64,000 nucleotides of DNA from Mycobacterium rhizamassiliense (GCF_900157375.1 NZ_LT721901.1:1781498-1845497); one strand, 5' to 3'. Positions 30,644 through 42,532 are shown, counted from the stretch's first letter. Numbers and translations: made by a program. Notes: a model not told the origin generated them from the letters alone.

Positions 30644-33600
30644 ATGTCTGACACAGAATCTGACCTGCCGGACAACTTCGAAGACGCGCCCGCAGACGGC
30701 GAGGTGCCCGCCAGCAAGACCGACATGCGCGCCGGCGACGATGCAGAGCGAAGCGATGAGGAGGAGCGGCGCACTTTAACGGTCCCCGAGATGCGGCAGT
30801 GGTTGCGCAACTGGGTGGGCAGGGCCGTCGGGCAGTCGCCCGACGCGATCGACGAGTCCGTTCCGATGGTGGAGCTGGGCCTGTCGTCGCGCGACGCCGT
30901 GGCGATGGCCGCCGACATCGAGGACATGACCGGTGTCACGCTGTCGGTCGCGGTGGCCTTCCAGCATCCGACCATCGAGTCGCTGGCCACCCGCATCATC
31001 GAGGGCGAACCCGATCGCCCCGACGACGATCTCGACGGCGCCGACTGGACGCGCACCGGCCCGGCCGAGCGTGTCGACATCGCGATCGTCGGGTTGTCGA
31101 CCCGGCTGCCCGGCGACATGAACAGCCCGGACGAAACCTGGCAGGCCCTGATGGAGGGCCGCGACGCCATCACCGACCTGCCCGAGGGGCGCTGGTCGGA
31201 GTTCCTCGAAGAGCCCCGGCTGGCCGCCCGCGTCGCGGCCGCCCGCACCCGCGGCGGCTACCTGAAGGACATCAAGGGCTTCGACTCCGAGTTCTTCGCG
31301 GTCGCCAAGACCGAGGCCGACAACATCGACCCGCAGCAGCGGATGGCGCTGGAGCTGACGTGGGAGGCGCTCGAACACGCGCGCATCCCGGCGTCCAGCC
31401 TGCGCGGCGAGGCCGTGGGCGTCTACGTCGGCTTCACCAACAACGACTATGGCTACCTTGCGATCTCGGACCCGACCATCGCGCACCCCTACGCGATCAC
31501 TGGTAACTCGACGGCCATCATCGCCAACCGGGTGTCGTACTTCTACGACTTCCGCGGCCCGTCGGTCGCCGTCGACACCGCCTGCTCGAGCTCGTTGGTG
31601 GCGACGCACCAGGCGGTGCAGGCGCTGCGCAACGGCGAGTGCGACGTGGCCGTCGCCGGTGGCGTCAACGCGCTGATCACTCCCGCGGTCACGCTCGGGT
31701 TCGACGAGATCGGCGCGGTGCTGGCCCCCGACGGCCGCATCAAGTCCTTCTCCGCCGACGCCGACGGCTACACGCGCTCCGAGGGCGCCGGCATGCTGGT
31801 GCTCAAGCGGATCGACGATGCCCGCCGCGACGGCGATCAGATCCTGGCCGTCATCGCCGGTAGCGCCATCAACCACGACGGCCGGTCCAACGGCCTGATC
31901 GCCCCCAACCAGGACGCGCAGGCCGAGGTGCTGCGCCGGGCCTACAAGGACGCCGGCATCGACCCGCGCACCGTCGACTACATCGAGGCGCACGGCACCG
32001 GCACCATCCTCGGCGACCCGATCGAGGCCGAGGCGCTGGGCCGGGTGGTCGGCCGCGGACGCCCCGCCGATCGGCCGGCGCTGCTCGGCGCGATCAAGAC
32101 CAACATCGGCCACCTGGAGTCCGCCGCCGGGGTGGCCGCCATGGCCAAGGTGGTGCTGGCGCTGCAGCACGACAAGCTGCCGCCGTCCATCAACTTCGCC
32201 GGGCCCAGCCCGTACATCGACTTCGACGGCATGCACCTGAAAGTCATTGACACCGCGACGGATTGGCCGCGCTACGGCGGTTACGCGGTGGCCGGGGTGT
32301 CGAGCTTCGGCTTCGGCGGGGCCAACGCGCACCTGGTGGTGCGCGAGGTGTTGCCGCGTGACGTCATCGAACGCGAGCCGGAGCCCGAGGCCGCGATCAT
32401 CGCGCCGGGCGATGCCGCCGCGGACCCGGCCGACGCGCCCGCCCTGGAGGGCCACGCGCTGCGGTTCGACGAATACGGCGAGATCATCACCGACGAGTAT
32501 GCGGCCGCCGAGCCGGCCTACGAGCTGCCCGGCGTGACCGAAGAGGCGCTGGAACTCAAACGAGTCGCGCTGGAAGAGCTTGCTGCACAAGAGGAATCGG
32601 AGCCGACCAAGCCACTGATCCCGCTCGCGGTGTCGGCGTTCCTGACGTCGCGCAAGAAGGCCGCGGCCGCCGAGCTCGCCGACTGGATGGAAAGCCCGGA
32701 GGGCCAGGCGTCGTCGCTGGAGTCCATCGGGCGCGCGCTGTCGCGGCGCAACCACGGGCGTTCGCGCGCGGTGGTGCTGGCCCACGACCACGAGGAGGCC
32801 GTCAAGGGCCTGCGCGCGGTCGCCGAGGGCAAGCAGCGGCCGAACGTGTTCAGCGTCGACGGCCCGGTGACCAACGGCCCGGTGTGGGCGATGGCCGGTT
32901 TCGGCGCGCAGCACCGCAAGATGGCCAAAAGCCTGTACCTGCGCAACGAGGTATTCGCGGAGTGGATCGAGAAGGTCGACGCGCTGATCCAGGACGAGCG
33001 CGGCTACTCGGTGCTCGAGCTGATCCTGGACGACTCGCACGACTACGGCATCGAGACCAGCAACGTCACCATCTACGCGATCCAGATCGCGCTGGGCGAG
33101 CTGCTCAAGCACCACGGCGCCAAACCCGCTGCGGTGGTGGGGCAGTCGCTGGGTGAGCCCGCGTCGGCCTACTTCGCCGGCGGCTTGTCGCTCGAGGACG
33201 CCACCCGCGTGATCTGCTCGCGCTCGCACCTGATGGGCGAGGGCGAGTCGATGCTGTTCGGCGAGTACATCCGGTTCATGGCGATCGTCGAATACTCCGC
33301 TGACGAGCTCAAGACGGTGTTCGCCGACTTCCCCGACCTCGAGGTGTGCGTCTACGCCGCGCCCAGCCAGACCGTCATCGGCGGCCCGCCCGATCAGATC
33401 GACGCGATCGTCGCGCGCGCGGAATCCGAGGGCAAGTTCGCCCGCAAGCTGCAGACCAAGGGCGCCGGGCACACCTCGCAGATGGACCCGCTGCTCGGCG
33501 AGTTCTCCGCGGAGCTGCAGGGCATCAAGGCCCTGACCCCCAACATCGGCATCTTCTCGACCGTGCACGAGGGCACCTTCGTCAAGCCCGGCGGCCAGCC

Positions 33601-36073
33601 GATCCACGACGTGGACTACTGGATCAAGGGCATGCGGCATTCGGTGTACTTCACCCACGGCGTCCGCAACGCCGTCGACAGCGGGTACACCACCTTCCTC
33701 GAGCTGGCACCAAACCCGGTGGCGCTCATGCAGATTGGACTGACCACCGCGTCGGCCGGGCTGCACGACGCGCAGCTGATCGCGACGCTGGCCCGCAAGC
33801 AGGACGAGGTCGAGTCCATGGTCTCGACCATGGCGCAGCTCTTCGTCTTCGGCCACGACCTGGACATCCGGACGCTGTTCAGCCGCGCCATGGGCCCGCA
33901 GGACTACGCGAACATCCCGCCGACCCGGTTCAAGCGCAAGGAGCACTGGCTCGACGCGCACTTCGCCGGCGACAGCTCGGTCCTGATGCCGGGCAACCAC
34001 GTCGCGCTGCCCGACGGCCGCCACGTGTGGGAGTTCGCGCCGCGCGAGAAGACCGACCTCGCCGCGCTGGTGCGCTCCGCCGCGACGGCGGTGCTGCCGG
34101 ACGCGCAGCTGACCGCCTCGGAGCAGCGGGCGGTGCCCGGCGTGGGCGCCCGGTTGGTGACGACGCTGACCCGGCACCCCGGTGGCGCGTCGATCCAGGT
34201 GCACGCCCGCATCGACGAGTCCTTCACGCTCGTCTACGACGCGCTGGTCACCCGGGGCGGTTCGGCCGCCGTGCTGCCCGCCGCGGTCGGTGCGGGCACC
34301 GCGATCGCCGAGGGCACGTCCGACGCCGGTGCGCCCGCCGCGCCGATCACGACGGGTGTGGTCGACGATGACGACGCCGAGACGCTGTCGGACAGCCTGA
34401 CCAACCGCTACATGCCGGCCGGAATAGGAAGGTGGTCAGCGGATTCGGGAGAGACGATCCCCGAACGGCTGGGCATGATCGTCGCGGCGGCGATGGGCTA
34501 CGAACCCGAGGACCTGCCGTGGGAGGTCCCGCTGATCGAGCTGGGCCTGGACTCGTTGATGGCGGTGCGGATCAAGAACCGCGTCGAATACGACTTCGAC
34601 CTGCCCCCAATCCAATTGACGGCCGTGCGCGACGCCAACCTGTACAACATCGAGCAGCTGATCGAGTACGCGGTCGAACACCGCGACGAGGTCCAGGAGC
34701 TGGCCGAGCACCAGAAGACGCAGACGGCCGACGAGATCGCCCGGGAGCAGGCGCAACTGCTCAGCGGCGCGACGCCGGCCTCGGTGGCGGCGCCGGCCCC
34801 TGACCCGCAGGCGGAGCCGGACCCGCAATCGGCCCCACCGCCGGCATCGGACATCCCGATTCCGCCGCCGCCGACCGATCCGTCCGGCCCGAAGACGAAC
34901 GGCGCCAACGGGACCCAGCCGAATCTGGCCGGGGCGGCGGATGCGCTCAGCCAGGAGGCCGTCGCCAAGGCACTGAATTCCGATGTGCCGCCGCGCGATG
35001 CGGCCGAGCGGGTCGCGTTTGCCACGTGGGCGATCGTGACCGGCAAGTCCGCCGGCGGCATCTTCAACCCGCTGCCCAAGGTGAACGAGGAGACCGCCGC
35101 CAAGATGGCGCAGCGGCTCTCCGAGCGCGCCGAGGGCCCGATCACCGCCGAGGACGTGCTGACCTCGGAGACCATCGAGGCGCTGGGCGAGAAGGTCCGT
35201 CAGTACCTGGAGTCCGGTCAGATCGACGGCTTCGTCCGCACGATCCGGCCGCGGGCCGAGGGCGATGCCAAGGCGCCGGTGTTCGTGTTCCACGCCGCGG
35301 GCGGTTCGACGGTGGTCTACGAGCCGCTGCTCAACCGGCTTCCGGCGGACACACCGATGTACGGCTTCGAGCGCGTCGAGGGCACCATCGAGGAGCGCGC
35401 GACGCAGTACGTGCCGAAGCTGATCGAGATGCAGGGCGACGGGCCTTACCTGCTGGCCGGCTGGTCGCTGGGCGGGGCGCTGGCCTACGCCTGCGCGATC
35501 GGGCTGAAGCAGCTGGGTAAGGACGTCCGATTCGTCGGGCTGATCGACACCGTGATGCCCGGCGAAGAGATCCCGCAGACCCAGGAGGAGACCCGCAAGC
35601 GCTGGGCCCGCTACGCCCGGTTCGCCGAGCGGACGTTCAACGTGGAGATCCCAGCGATCCCGTACGAGCACCTCGAGTCGCTCGACGACGAGGGTCAGGT
35701 CCGGTTCATCCTGGACATCATCAGCCAGAGCGGCGTGCAGATCCCCGGCGGGATCATCGAGCACCAGCGCACGTCGTACCTGGACAACCGGGCGCTGGAA
35801 ACCGCGGAGTACCGGTCGTACGACGGGCACGTCACCCTCTACATGGCCGATCGTTACCATGACGACGTGATTGAGTTCGAGCCTCGTTTCGGCATTCGCA
35901 AGCCGGACGGTGGCTGGGGCGACTACGTGGCGGACCTCGAGGTCGTGCCGATCGGTGGCGAGCACATCCAGGCCATCGACGAGCCGATCATCGCGAAGGT
36001 CGGCGCCCACATGTCCCAGGCGCTGGACACCATCGAGGCCGACCGCCACCGGACAAGTGAGGTAGGCAAGTAG
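30644..36073 (+). CDS. pks13: Polyketide synthase Pks13, mycolic acid condensase
   Basis: Pks13 condenses the meromycolyl chain with a carboxylated C24-C26 acyl chain to form the mycolate precursor. The five domains are in the standard order. The N-terminal ACP has its phosphopantetheine Ser at residue 82 (ELGLSSRD). The ketosynthase has Cys314 (DTACSSSL). The acyltransferase has Ser835 (GQSLGEPA). The C-terminal ACP has Ser1304 (GLDSLMAV). The thioesterase has Ser1608 (GWSLGGAL). A Pro-rich linker precedes the last third. The length is 1,809 residues. The stop overlaps the accD4 GTG by one base. Confidence 0.98.
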   Translation: MSDTESDLPDNFEDAPADGEVPASKTDMRAGDDAERSDEEERRTLTVPEMRQWLRNWVGRAVGQSPDAIDESVPMVELGLSSRDAVAMAADIEDMTGVTLSVAVAFQHPTIESLATRIIEGEPDRPDDDLDGADWTRTGPAERVDIAIVGLSTRLPGDMNSPDETWQALMEGRDAITDLPEGRWSEFLEEPRLAARVAAARTRGGYLKDIKGFDSEFFAVAKTEADNIDPQQRMALELTWEALEHARIPASSLRGEAVGVYVGFTNNDYGYLAISDPTIAHPYAITGNSTAIIANRVSYFYDFRGPSVAVDTACSSSLVATHQAVQALRNGECDVAVAGGVNALITPAVTLGFDEIGAVLAPDGRIKSFSADADGYTRSEGAGMLVLKRIDDARRDGDQILAVIAGSAINHDGRSNGLIAPNQDAQAEVLRRAYKDAGIDPRTVDYIEAHGTGTILGDPIEAEALGRVVGRGRPADRPALLGAIKTNIGHLESAAGVAAMAKVVLALQHDKLPPSINFAGPSPYIDFDGMHLKVIDTATDWPRYGGYAVAGVSSFGFGGANAHLVVREVLPRDVIEREPEPEAAIIAPGDAAADPADAPALEGHALRFDEYGEIITDEYAAAEPAYELPGVTEEALELKRVALEELAAQEESEPTKPLIPLAVSAFLTSRKKAAAAELADWMESPEGQASSLESIGRALSRRNHGRSRAVVLAHDHEEAVKGLRAVAEGKQRPNVFSVDGPVTNGPVWAMAGFGAQHRKMAKSLYLRNEVFAEWIEKVDALIQDERGYSVLELILDDSHDYGIETSNVTIYAIQIALGELLKHHGAKPAAVVGQSLGEPASAYFAGGLSLEDATRVICSRSHLMGEGESMLFGEYIRFMAIVEYSADELKTVFADFPDLEVCVYAAPSQTVIGGPPDQIDAIVARAESEGKFARKLQTKGAGHTSQMDPLLGEFSAELQGIKALTPNIGIFSTVHEGTFVKPGGQPIHDVDYWIKGMRHSVYFTHGVRNAVDSGYTTFLELAPNPVALMQIGLTTASAGLHDAQLIATLARKQDEVESMVSTMAQLFVFGHDLDIRTLFSRAMGPQDYANIPPTRFKRKEHWLDAHFAGDSSVLMPGNHVALPDGRHVWEFAPREKTDLAALVRSAATAVLPDAQLTASEQRAVPGVGARLVTTLTRHPGGASIQVHARIDESFTLVYDALVTRGGSAAVLPAAVGAGTAIAEGTSDAGAPAAPITTGVVDDDDAETLSDSLTNRYMPAGIGRWSADSGETIPERLGMIVAAAMGYEPEDLPWEVPLIELGLDSLMAVRIKNRVEYDFDLPPIQLTAVRDANLYNIEQLIEYAVEHRDEVQELAEHQKTQTADEIAREQAQLLSGATPASVAAPAPDPQAEPDPQSAPPPASDIPIPPPPTDPSGPKTNGANGTQPNLAGAADALSQEAVAKALNSDVPPRDAAERVAFATWAIVTGKSAGGIFNPLPKVNEETAAKMAQRLSERAEGPITAEDVLTSETIEALGEKVRQYLESGQIDGFVRTIRPRAEGDAKAPVFVFHAAGGSTVVYEPLLNRLPADTPMYGFERVEGTIEERATQYVPKLIEMQGDGPYLLAGWSLGGALAYACAIGLKQLGKDVRFVGLIDTVMPGEEIPQTQEETRKRWARYARFAERTFNVEIPAIPYEHLESLDDEGQVRFILDIISQSGVQIPGGIIEHQRTSYLDNRALETAEYRSYDGHVTLYMADRYHDDVIEFEPRFGIRKPDGGWGDYVADLEVVPIGGEHIQAIDEPIIAKVGAHMSQALDTIEADRHRTSEVGK

Positions 36074-37647
36074 TGACGGACACCGCCCCGGCTCCCTCCC
36101 CCCACAGCGCCGCCGAGAAGCTGGCCGATCTGCGTCGCCGCCTTGAGTTGGCCAAGGAGCCCGGCGGCGAGAAGGCCGCAGCCAAGCGGGACGCGAAGGG
36201 CATCCCCAGCGCACGCTCGCGCATCCACGCACTGGTCGACCCGGGGACCTTCCTGGAGACCGGGGCGCTGGCCAAGACGCCGAACGACCCCAACGCGCTC
36301 TACGGCGACGGCTGCATCACCGGGCATGCCATGATCGACGGCCGGCCGGTCGGGGTGTTCTCGCACGACCAGACGGTGTTCCAGGGCACGGTGGGCGAGA
36401 TGTTCGGCCGCAAGGTGGCCCGGCTGATGGAGTGGTGCGCGATGGTCGGGTGCCCGATCGTCGGCATCCAGGATTCGGGCGGCGCCCGCATCCAGGACGC
36501 GGTCACTTCGCTGGCGTGGTATGCCGAGCTGGGCCGCCGCCACGAGGCGCTGTCCGGCATCGTGCCGCAGATCTCCCTGATCTTCGGCAAATGCGCTGGG
36601 GGAGCGGTGTATTCGCCGATCCAGGACGACCTGCTGGTCTCGGTGCGCGATCAGGGCTACTTCTTCGTCACCGGGCCCGACGTGATCCGCGAGGTCACCG
36701 GCGAGGACGTGACGCTCGACGAGCTCGGCGGTTCCGATGCCCAGGCCCGCAACGGCAACATCCACCAGGTGGTGGACTCCGAGGCCGGGGCGTTCCAGTA
36801 CGTGCGCGACTTCCTGTCGTTCCTGCCGTCCAACTGCTTCGACAAACCGCCGACCATCAATCCCGGGCTGGAGCCCGAGATCACCCCCACCGACCTGGAG
36901 CTCGACGCGATCGTCCCGGACTCCGACAACGCGGCCTACGACATGCACGAGATCCTGCTGCGCATCTTCGACGACGGCGACTTCCTGGATGTCGCCGCGC
37001 AGCACGGGCCGGCCATCATCACCGGGTTCGCCCGGGTGGACGGGCGTCCTGTCGGCGTGGTCGCCAATCAGCCCATGTACCTGGCCGGGTCCATCGACAA
37101 CGAGGCCTCCGACAAGGCCGCCCGGTTCATCCGGTTCTGCGACGCGTTCGAGCTCCCGCTGGTTTTTGTGGTGGATACGCCCGGATTTCTGCCGGGTGCC
37201 GAGCAGGAGAAGAACGGCATCATCAAGCGCGGCGGCCGGTTCCTGTACTCCGTCGTCGAGGCCGACGTCCCGAAGGTGACGATCACCATCCGCAAGTCCT
37301 ACGGCGGCGCCTACGCCGTGATGGGCTCGCGGCAGCTGACCGCCGACTTCAACTACGCCTGGCCCACCGCGCGCATCGCGGTGATCGGCGCCGAGGGTGC
37401 CGCCCAGCTGCTGATGAAGCGCTTCCCGGACCCGACCACGCCCGAGGCCCAGCAGATCAAGAAGGACTTCATCGAGGGCTACAACGAGAATATGGCGATC
37501 CCGTGGACCGCCGCCGAGCGCGGCTTCATCGACGCGGTCGTCGACCCGCACGACACCCGGCTGCTGATCCGCAAGTCGCTGAAGCTGTTGCGGGACAAGC
37601 AACTCTGGTTCCGGGTCGGACGCAAGCACGGGCTGATCCCGATCTAA
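36073..37647 (+). CDS. accD4: Acyl-CoA carboxylase carboxyltransferase AccD4
   Basis: AccD4 is the beta subunit that carboxylates the long acyl-CoA used as extender by Pks13. It works with AccA3 and AccD5, encoded elsewhere. The two crotonase-like halves are visible: an N-terminal [20 protein letters not shown] region and a C-terminal GARIQ/GSDAQAR region, with conserved [12 protein letters not shown] near residue 413. The length is 524 residues. The start is a GTG sharing a base with the pks13 stop (TAGTG). Confidence 0.96.
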   Translation: MTDTAPAPSPHSAAEKLADLRRRLELAKEPGGEKAAAKRDAKGIPSARSRIHALVDPGTFLETGALAKTPNDPNALYGDGCITGHAMIDGRPVGVFSHDQTVFQGTVGEMFGRKVARLMEWCAMVGCPIVGIQDSGGARIQDAVTSLAWYAELGRRHEALSGIVPQISLIFGKCAGGAVYSPIQDDLLVSVRDQGYFFVTGPDVIREVTGEDVTLDELGGSDAQARNGNIHQVVDSEAGAFQYVRDFLSFLPSNCFDKPPTINPGLEPEITPTDLELDAIVPDSDNAAYDMHEILLRIFDDGDFLDVAAQHGPAIITGFARVDGRPVGVVANQPMYLAGSIDNEASDKAARFIRFCDAFELPLVFVVDTPGFLPGAEQEKNGIIKRGGRFLYSVVEADVPKVTITIRKSYGGAYAVMGSRQLTADFNYAWPTARIAVIGAEGAAQLLMKRFPDPTTPEAQQIKKDFIEGYNENMAIPWTAAERGFIDAVVDPHDTRLLIRKSLKLLRDKQLWFRVGRKHGLIPI

Positions 37648-37683
37648 GGACCCGGCGCCGGTCCTGCGCGTAGGGGGAAACGC

Positions 37684-39054
37684 ATGTCCGAAAACCCAGG
37701 GGACGCAGTCGATCCCGTCGCGGGAGCCCTACAGGCCTGGCAGTCGGCGCATGACGCGCTGGGACCACGACACGAAACGACGCTGACCGCGCTGCTGGCG
37801 TTGGCCGAGGCGCGGCAGAACGCCGGCGACACCCCGGGCGCCGTCCGTGACGCCGCCGCGGTGCTGGACGTTCGTCGCGAAGCACTCGGACCTGAACACC
37901 CAGAGACCCTCGTGGTGGCGGGCGCGGTGGCGCGGTGGCGCTTCTTGCTCGGTGACCCCGCGGCGGTTGACCAACTGCGCCAACTGCTTCCGGCCATGGT
38001 TCACGCGCTGGGCGTCGAGCACACCGACACACTGCGCGCGATCCATGTGGTGGCCTACGTCGAGTATCCCGACGAGGATCCCGGCAGCAGGCTGGTGCGC
38101 TGGGTGCGGTTGTGCGGGGCCGAGACTCGCGCGTTCGGCGTCGAGCACGAGGTGACGCTTTCGGCGGCCTACATGGTGGCGCAGGCGCGCTACGATCTCG
38201 GCGACCCGTTCGGCGCAAGCTCGGATGCGGTGTCCGTGGTCATGTACCGCCGACAACGCCTGGGCGAACACCACCCCGAGACCCTGGCCACCCAACTAAC
38301 GCGGCTGGCGTGGCTCGGCGAAGCCACGGGCGCAACCACTTTCGTGCTCAAGAGTCTCGACGAGTTGATCACGGCGGCCGGCAATGCGCTCGGCCAGGAC
38401 AACGAGATCACCCTGCAGGCGCGTTACATTCTGGCGCTGTGGACGCCGAGGACCGCGGGCAACGACGTGGACTGGATCTCCGAGTGGGAGCCGCTGGCCG
38501 ACGACCTGGCCCGCGGCCTCGGCGACGAGCACCCACTGACCGCCGCCGCCCGCGAGCAACTGGCGGCGGTGCGCACCGAGTGGGAGCAGGACCTCGACGA
38601 GGTGCGCAGCCTCGCGTTCGAATTGTTCGTCGACATGGAATCCGAGGAGCGCGACGTCGACCAGCCCCCGGGGCGGGACTGGGGGGAACCGGGCAACCTC
38701 GACGACGACGCGGTCGACAAGGTGACCGAGGACGCCGACGACGAGCGCTCCCAGCGCGCCGACTTGATGGAAAACGTTGTGGCCGCGAAGAAGGCGTTGT
38801 CGCGAAGTGTCCGTGCCGCGGGCAATGACGCTCACGAGACCCTGCTGTGGCGCTACTTTTTGGCCTGGCAGTTCTGGGAGGGGCACGAATTCGAGACGGC
38901 AGGACAGCGCACCCGGCGGCTGATCGACGACTGCACGCGGCTGCTCGGCGGCGACCACGAGCTCACCGAGGCATCGCGAACGATGCTGCACTTCGTCGAC
39001 ACCCAAACCTGGACCGGCCTGCCCCTGTTCTGGGATGGCAGCGCAAAGGTGTAG
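37684..39054 (+). CDS. TPR-rich protein of unknown function
   Basis: This 456-residue protein has repeated LGxxHPETL-type segments and helical pairs of about 40 residues, resembling the TPR-10/NPHP class of tetratricopeptide repeats. No signal peptide, membrane helix or catalytic domain is seen. The middle (about residues 310-350) is acidic and rich in Asp and Glu. It lies on the same strand as accD4, 36 bp downstream, where M. tuberculosis carries IS1557 (Rv3798). The last 60 residues (FETAGQRTRRLIDDCTRLLG) form a further repeat-like unit. Its role is unknown. Confidence 0.75.
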   Translation: MSENPGDAVDPVAGALQAWQSAHDALGPRHETTLTALLALAEARQNAGDTPGAVRDAAAVLDVRREALGPEHPETLVVAGAVARWRFLLGDPAAVDQLRQLLPAMVHALGVEHTDTLRAIHVVAYVEYPDEDPGSRLVRWVRLCGAETRAFGVEHEVTLSAAYMVAQARYDLGDPFGASSDAVSVVMYRRQRLGEHHPETLATQLTRLAWLGEATGATTFVLKSLDELITAAGNALGQDNEITLQARYILALWTPRTAGNDVDWISEWEPLADDLARGLGDEHPLTAAAREQLAAVRTEWEQDLDEVRSLAFELFVDMESEERDVDQPPGRDWGEPGNLDDDAVDKVTEDADDERSQRADLMENVVAAKKALSRSVRAAGNDAHETLLWRYFLAWQFWEGHEFETAGQRTRRLIDDCTRLLGGDHELTEASRTMLHFVDTQTWTGLPLFWDGSAKV

Positions 39055-39056
39055 CG

Positions 39057-39308
39057 CTACTGGGCGGGCTCGACCATGGTGAGCCGCGGCCCGACCACAT
39101 CGTAGGAGAACCGAACCGGGGTCCCGTCATTGCGGCTCTGCTGCAAAATCGCAAGCCACGCAACGAAATTCGGGTCGTCGCGAACCAACCGGTAGATCGC
39201 CGCGTGCCGGCCGAACACCGCGGCGACCGGCGTGGCGGCGGCCTTCGGCCGCGGTGTGCAGCCCAGCAGCGCCGCCACCACCGCCATGATGATCCCCAGC
39301 CTTCTCAT
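39057..39308 (-). CDS. Small putative lipoprotein
   Basis: This 83-residue protein begins with MRRLGIIMAVVAALLGC, a short signal with a lipobox-like LLGC, so Cys17 is the likely lipidated residue. The mature part is about 65 residues. Its start overlaps the stop of fadE35 by 4 bp, so the two are probably coupled. The function is unknown. Confidence 0.6.
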   Translation of the reverse strand: MRRLGIIMAVVAALLGCTPRPKAAATPVAAVFGRHAAIYRLVRDDPNFVAWLAILQQSRNDGTPVRFSYDVVGPRLTMVEPAQ

Positions 39309-41086
39309 AGCGCCAGCGCCCCGTCCACCAGCTCATCGAATTTCTGCTGCGCTTCGTCGGATTCGGCGTCGATGCCGCGCAGCGGCCCGCGGTCGGCGAG
39401 GTAGCGCTGGGCGTGCAGCCGCGCGACGAGCGCCTTGCGTTCGCCGCCACGCTCGGTCCGCTCCCAGGCGGCCTGCTCGGTGAGCAGCGCGGCGGCGTAG
39501 ACGTCGCCCATGAACTGGGCCAGCGGGAAAAGGCGCGCCTCGGCCACCGTGCGGTCCAGCTTGGTCCAGGCCGTGATCGCGGCGTCGAGATCCTCGATGC
39601 GGCGCGCCACCAGCGCGGTGGTCCCGTCATCATCGGAGACCGACACCGCGTCGTGCAGCCGCGCCAGCAGCGTCTCGTGGGCCTGGGTCTGCTCGATGCC
39701 GCGCCGCACGTCCAGGCACAGGATATTGTCGGGTCCCTCCCAGATCGTGTTGACCTGAGCGTCGCGCAAAAGCCTTGCCACCGGCCAGGTTTCGATATAG
39801 CCGTTGCCGCCGTGGATCTCGATCGCGTCCGACGCCGCGGTGATGCCCAGCCGGCACACCCGCAGCTTGGTGACCGGCACCGCGATGCGCTGCCGCAGGC
39901 CGCGGGGCTGGCGATGGTTGGTGGCCCCGATGCCGTCGAAAACCATTGCCTGCGCGGCCTCTACGTCGACGACCAACTCGGCCAGCTTGCGGCGCATCAG
40001 CGGCTTGTCGATCAGCGCCCCGCCGAACGCGTGGCGCTGCCGCGCGTAGCACAGCGCCTCGACCAGCGCGCGGCGCGCGTTGCCCAGGCCAAACAGCGCG
40101 ATGCCCAGGCGCGCGGCGTTGGTCAGCTCCATCATCCGGCCCAGGCCCTTGCCGTCGGACGGGCCGCCGTCAGCGCTGGGCTCGCCGGACAGCAGGAACG
40201 CCTCGGCGTCGACGAACTCGACCTCGCCGGAGGCCACCGACTTCGTGCCGAGCTTGTCCTTGAGCCGGCGCACCCGCACCCCGTTGCGCGAGCCGTCGCG
40301 GCGGGTGCGCAGCACCAGGAAGTTCGCTACCCCGCGCGAAGAGTCCGGGGCGCCTTCGGGTTTGGCCAGCACGACGAACGCCTCGCCGGCGCAGTTGGAC
40401 GCGAACCACTTGAAGCCGTTGAGCAGCCACGCGTCGCCGGTGCGGGTGGCGGTGGTCTCCAGCGCGCCGAGGTCGGAGCCGCCGGTGCGCTCGGTCAGCA
40501 GCTGCGCCGTCTCGCCTGCCCACTCGCCGGACGCGAACTTCGCCAGCACATGCTCGCGCACGTCGGCGGGCGCGTACGCGGAGACCAGCGACTGCACCAT
40601 GCCGCCGCCGGTGCCCAGCGCGCAGCCCATGCCGATATCGGCCTGATTGAGAAGGTAATTCGACGCGAACAACGCCAGCCCCGAGCTCACCTTTGCCGCG
40701 CGGGCGTCGGTGCGCAGCGCCTGTTGCGCCTCCAGGACGGCCCGCTTCGACTGGGTGAACGAGTCGGGCATGACGACCCGGCTGACGTCGTGTCCCCACC
40801 GGTCGTAGCGTTCCAGCCGGGGTGGGTTGCGGTCGGTTTCGTCGGCCCAGCGGGCGACCGGACCGCCCATCAGTTCGCCGATGCGCTCCAAATGCGGCTC
40901 CACGACGGCCAATTCGTCAGGCCGCAGGTAGTAGGCCATGGTGAACTGGAGGGTGGGGTCGGTGCGATACCAATTCATCCCCACGGCGCCGCGATAGCTA
41001 TCGGTCTGATACCGCTGCGCCTTGTCCGCGGTGGAGAAGGGCAGCCTGCGCGGCCGCTCGAAGGCCTCCTGCCCGTACTCGCTCAT
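39305..41086 (-). CDS. fadE35: Acyl-CoA dehydrogenase FadE35
   Basis: This 593-residue FAD-dependent acyl-CoA dehydrogenase resembles the AidB-like group. It has an N-terminal helical domain, the beta-domain motif LTERTGGSDLGALET near residue 208 and the conserved C-terminal helix region with GGNGYIETWPVARLLRDAQV. The fold is complete. The substrate is not evident. It corresponds to M. tuberculosis Rv3797, in the same neighbourhood. It is convergent with the TPR gene through the small lipoprotein. Confidence 0.92.
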   Translation of the reverse strand: MSEYGQEAFERPRRLPFSTADKAQRYQTDSYRGAVGMNWYRTDPTLQFTMAYYLRPDELAVVEPHLERIGELMGGPVARWADETDRNPPRLERYDRWGHDVSRVVMPDSFTQSKRAVLEAQQALRTDARAAKVSSGLALFASNYLLNQADIGMGCALGTGGGMVQSLVSAYAPADVREHVLAKFASGEWAGETAQLLTERTGGSDLGALETTATRTGDAWLLNGFKWFASNCAGEAFVVLAKPEGAPDSSRGVANFLVLRTRRDGSRNGVRVRRLKDKLGTKSVASGEVEFVDAEAFLLSGEPSADGGPSDGKGLGRMMELTNAARLGIALFGLGNARRALVEALCYARQRHAFGGALIDKPLMRRKLAELVVDVEAAQAMVFDGIGATNHRQPRGLRQRIAVPVTKLRVCRLGITAASDAIEIHGGNGYIETWPVARLLRDAQVNTIWEGPDNILCLDVRRGIEQTQAHETLLARLHDAVSVSDDDGTTALVARRIEDLDAAITAWTKLDRTVAEARLFPLAQFMGDVYAAALLTEQAAWERTERGGERKALVARLHAQRYLADRGPLRGIDAESDEAQQKFDELVDGALAL

Positions 41087-41157
41087 GATGCGACGGTATT
41101 ACAGCGACGGCCCCGCGTGAAGACGCCGGGCGACCGCGGCGTGCATCTCACCCGACC

Positions 41158-41871
41158 CTAGGTGTTGCGTCCGCCGTTGACGCCGATGATCTGGCCGGTG
41201 ATGTACCCCGCCTCTTCGCTGATGAGAAAGGAGCAGGTGGCTGCGATGTCGTCCGGGCGGCCAATTCGACGCACGGGGGTGGCGGCGATGATGTCGTCGA
41301 AGGTGTAAGTCCCGAAGTCGCCGCGCCGTTGGGCGTTGCGCAGCATGGGTGTGTCGACGAATCCGGGGGGAACAGCGTTGACGGTGATACCCATGGGGCC
41401 GTATTCGAGGGCTAGCGATTTTGTTAGCCCGTTGACGGCTGATTTGGCGGCGACATAGTGCGATTTCATCGGGGTGCCGGAGTGAGTACTCGAGGACGAG
41501 ATGTTGACGATGCGACCCCAGCCCAACCCGATCATGCCAGGTAGTACTGCTTGGGTGCAGTGAAAGACTCCGTTGAGGGTGACGTCGATGACGCGTTGCC
41601 ATTCTGTAAAACTGATGTCGAGGAACCGCGAAAAGCCTTCTGCGCCTGCGGCATTAACCAGAATGGCGATGGGTCCGAGCGTCCGTTGGATGTTATGTAC
41701 CGCGTCGCCGATTTGGCCTGGATCCGTGACGTCGACGGTGTGGGAATGCCCGCTGTCCGCGGGTTTGACGTCGAGTGTCGCGACTCGATGCCCGTCTCGT
41801 ATGAGGCGCGCGGCGATCGCTGCGCCGATGCCCGAGCCTCCACCGGTGACGAGAGCTACGCGTGTGGCCAT
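41158..41871 (-). CDS. Short-chain dehydrogenase/reductase
   Basis: This 237-residue classical SDR has TGGGSGIG at residues 9-16, NAAG at residues 73-76, catalytic Ser near residue 126, Tyr139 and Lys143 (SHYVAAKSA). The substrate is probably a hydroxyacyl or alicyclic compound. ATG 41871 follows GGAGAAGGA. It lies 25 bp after the TetR gene and on the same strand, so the pair is probably transcribed together, divergently from the Rieske oxygenase operon. Confidence 0.9.
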   Translation of the reverse strand: MATRVALVTGGGSGIGAAIAARLIRDGHRVATLDVKPADSGHSHTVDVTDPGQIGDAVHNIQRTLGPIAILVNAAGAEGFSRFLDISFTEWQRVIDVTLNGVFHCTQAVLPGMIGLGWGRIVNISSSSTHSGTPMKSHYVAAKSAVNGLTKSLALEYGPMGITVNAVPPGFVDTPMLRNAQRRGDFGTYTFDDIIAATPVRRIGRPDDIAATCSFLISEEAGYITGQIIGVNGGRNT

Positions 41872-41896
41872 TCCTTCTCCTGATTGACTTGCGGCA

Positions 41897-42484
41897 TTAG
41901 CGCTTTGGTGTGGGGCCGCGCAGATCGAGTGTGCGGCGGCCGGCGTCAATAAGCTGCCGACACAGGGCATCATCGTCAAGGTCTGCCGGCGCGGTGGACG
42001 CGGCACCGGCCATTCCGGTCAGCACCATCGTGGCATAGAGGGTCGCCTGGGTTCCCTGCTGTGTTGCTCCGAGCAAGGCGAGTTGTCGGTCAATAAGGGC
42101 GTTCCATAGCGGGTGATTTCGTAGGACCCCACGCACGCTGGGGTCGAACGTGGTCACTGCGGTCAGGGCACGATTGCGTGCGACAACGCTGGCGTAGCCG
42201 GCAAGCATGGCCTCGGCGCGGGCGCGCGCTCCACGCTGCGCTTCTGCGGCGTCGACGACCGAACCGATCTCTCGCTGAACAGGGTCCATCAGTGCCATCA
42301 ACAGCTGATCGCGCGTGCGGAAGTGATAGTAAATCGCTGCCTTGGTCAGGCCGAGCTCGTCGGCGATCATCTGCAACGAAGTGCCCGCGAATCCGTATTG
42401 GTTGAACAGGCTCATCGCCGCGATCAGCAGGCGGCGCCGGGTGGCCATCGGCAAAGCTGCGGTGTCGGCGACCGTAGTGTTCAT
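41897..42484 (-). CDS. TetR family transcriptional regulator
   Basis: This 195-residue regulator has a helix-turn-helix (TSLQMIADELGLTKAAIYYH, about residues 35-54) and a helical ligand domain. ATG 42484 follows an AGAGGGG site; the longer frame start at 42514 lacks one. It is divergent from the Rieske oxygenase operon, with 152 bp between the starts and an imperfect inverted repeat in that gap. It most likely represses the oxygenase operon until a pathway ligand is present. Confidence 0.9.
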   Translation of the reverse strand: MNTTVADTAALPMATRRRLLIAAMSLFNQYGFAGTSLQMIADELGLTKAAIYYHFRTRDQLLMALMDPVQREIGSVVDAAEAQRGARARAEAMLAGYASVVARNRALTAVTTFDPSVRGVLRNHPLWNALIDRQLALLGATQQGTQATLYATMVLTGMAGAASTAPADLDDDALCRQLIDAGRRTLDLRGPTPKR

Positions 42485-42532
42485 CGATGCCCCTCTCGAC
42501 CCGACGGCATGCATCCCACAGGAATACTAGCT

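Noticed and set aside
30776..34204. 1,142-residue antisense frame in pks13
   Set aside because: It is an antisense frame kept open by the codon bias of pks13, with no recognisable domain.
37648..41157. Insertion sequence at the Rv3798 position
   Set aside because: No transposase or inverted repeats were seen; the gap holds a TPR gene and a lipoprotein gene.
39413..41161. 582-residue plus-strand frame opposite fadE35
   Set aside because: The sequence has no domain and fadE35 is intact.
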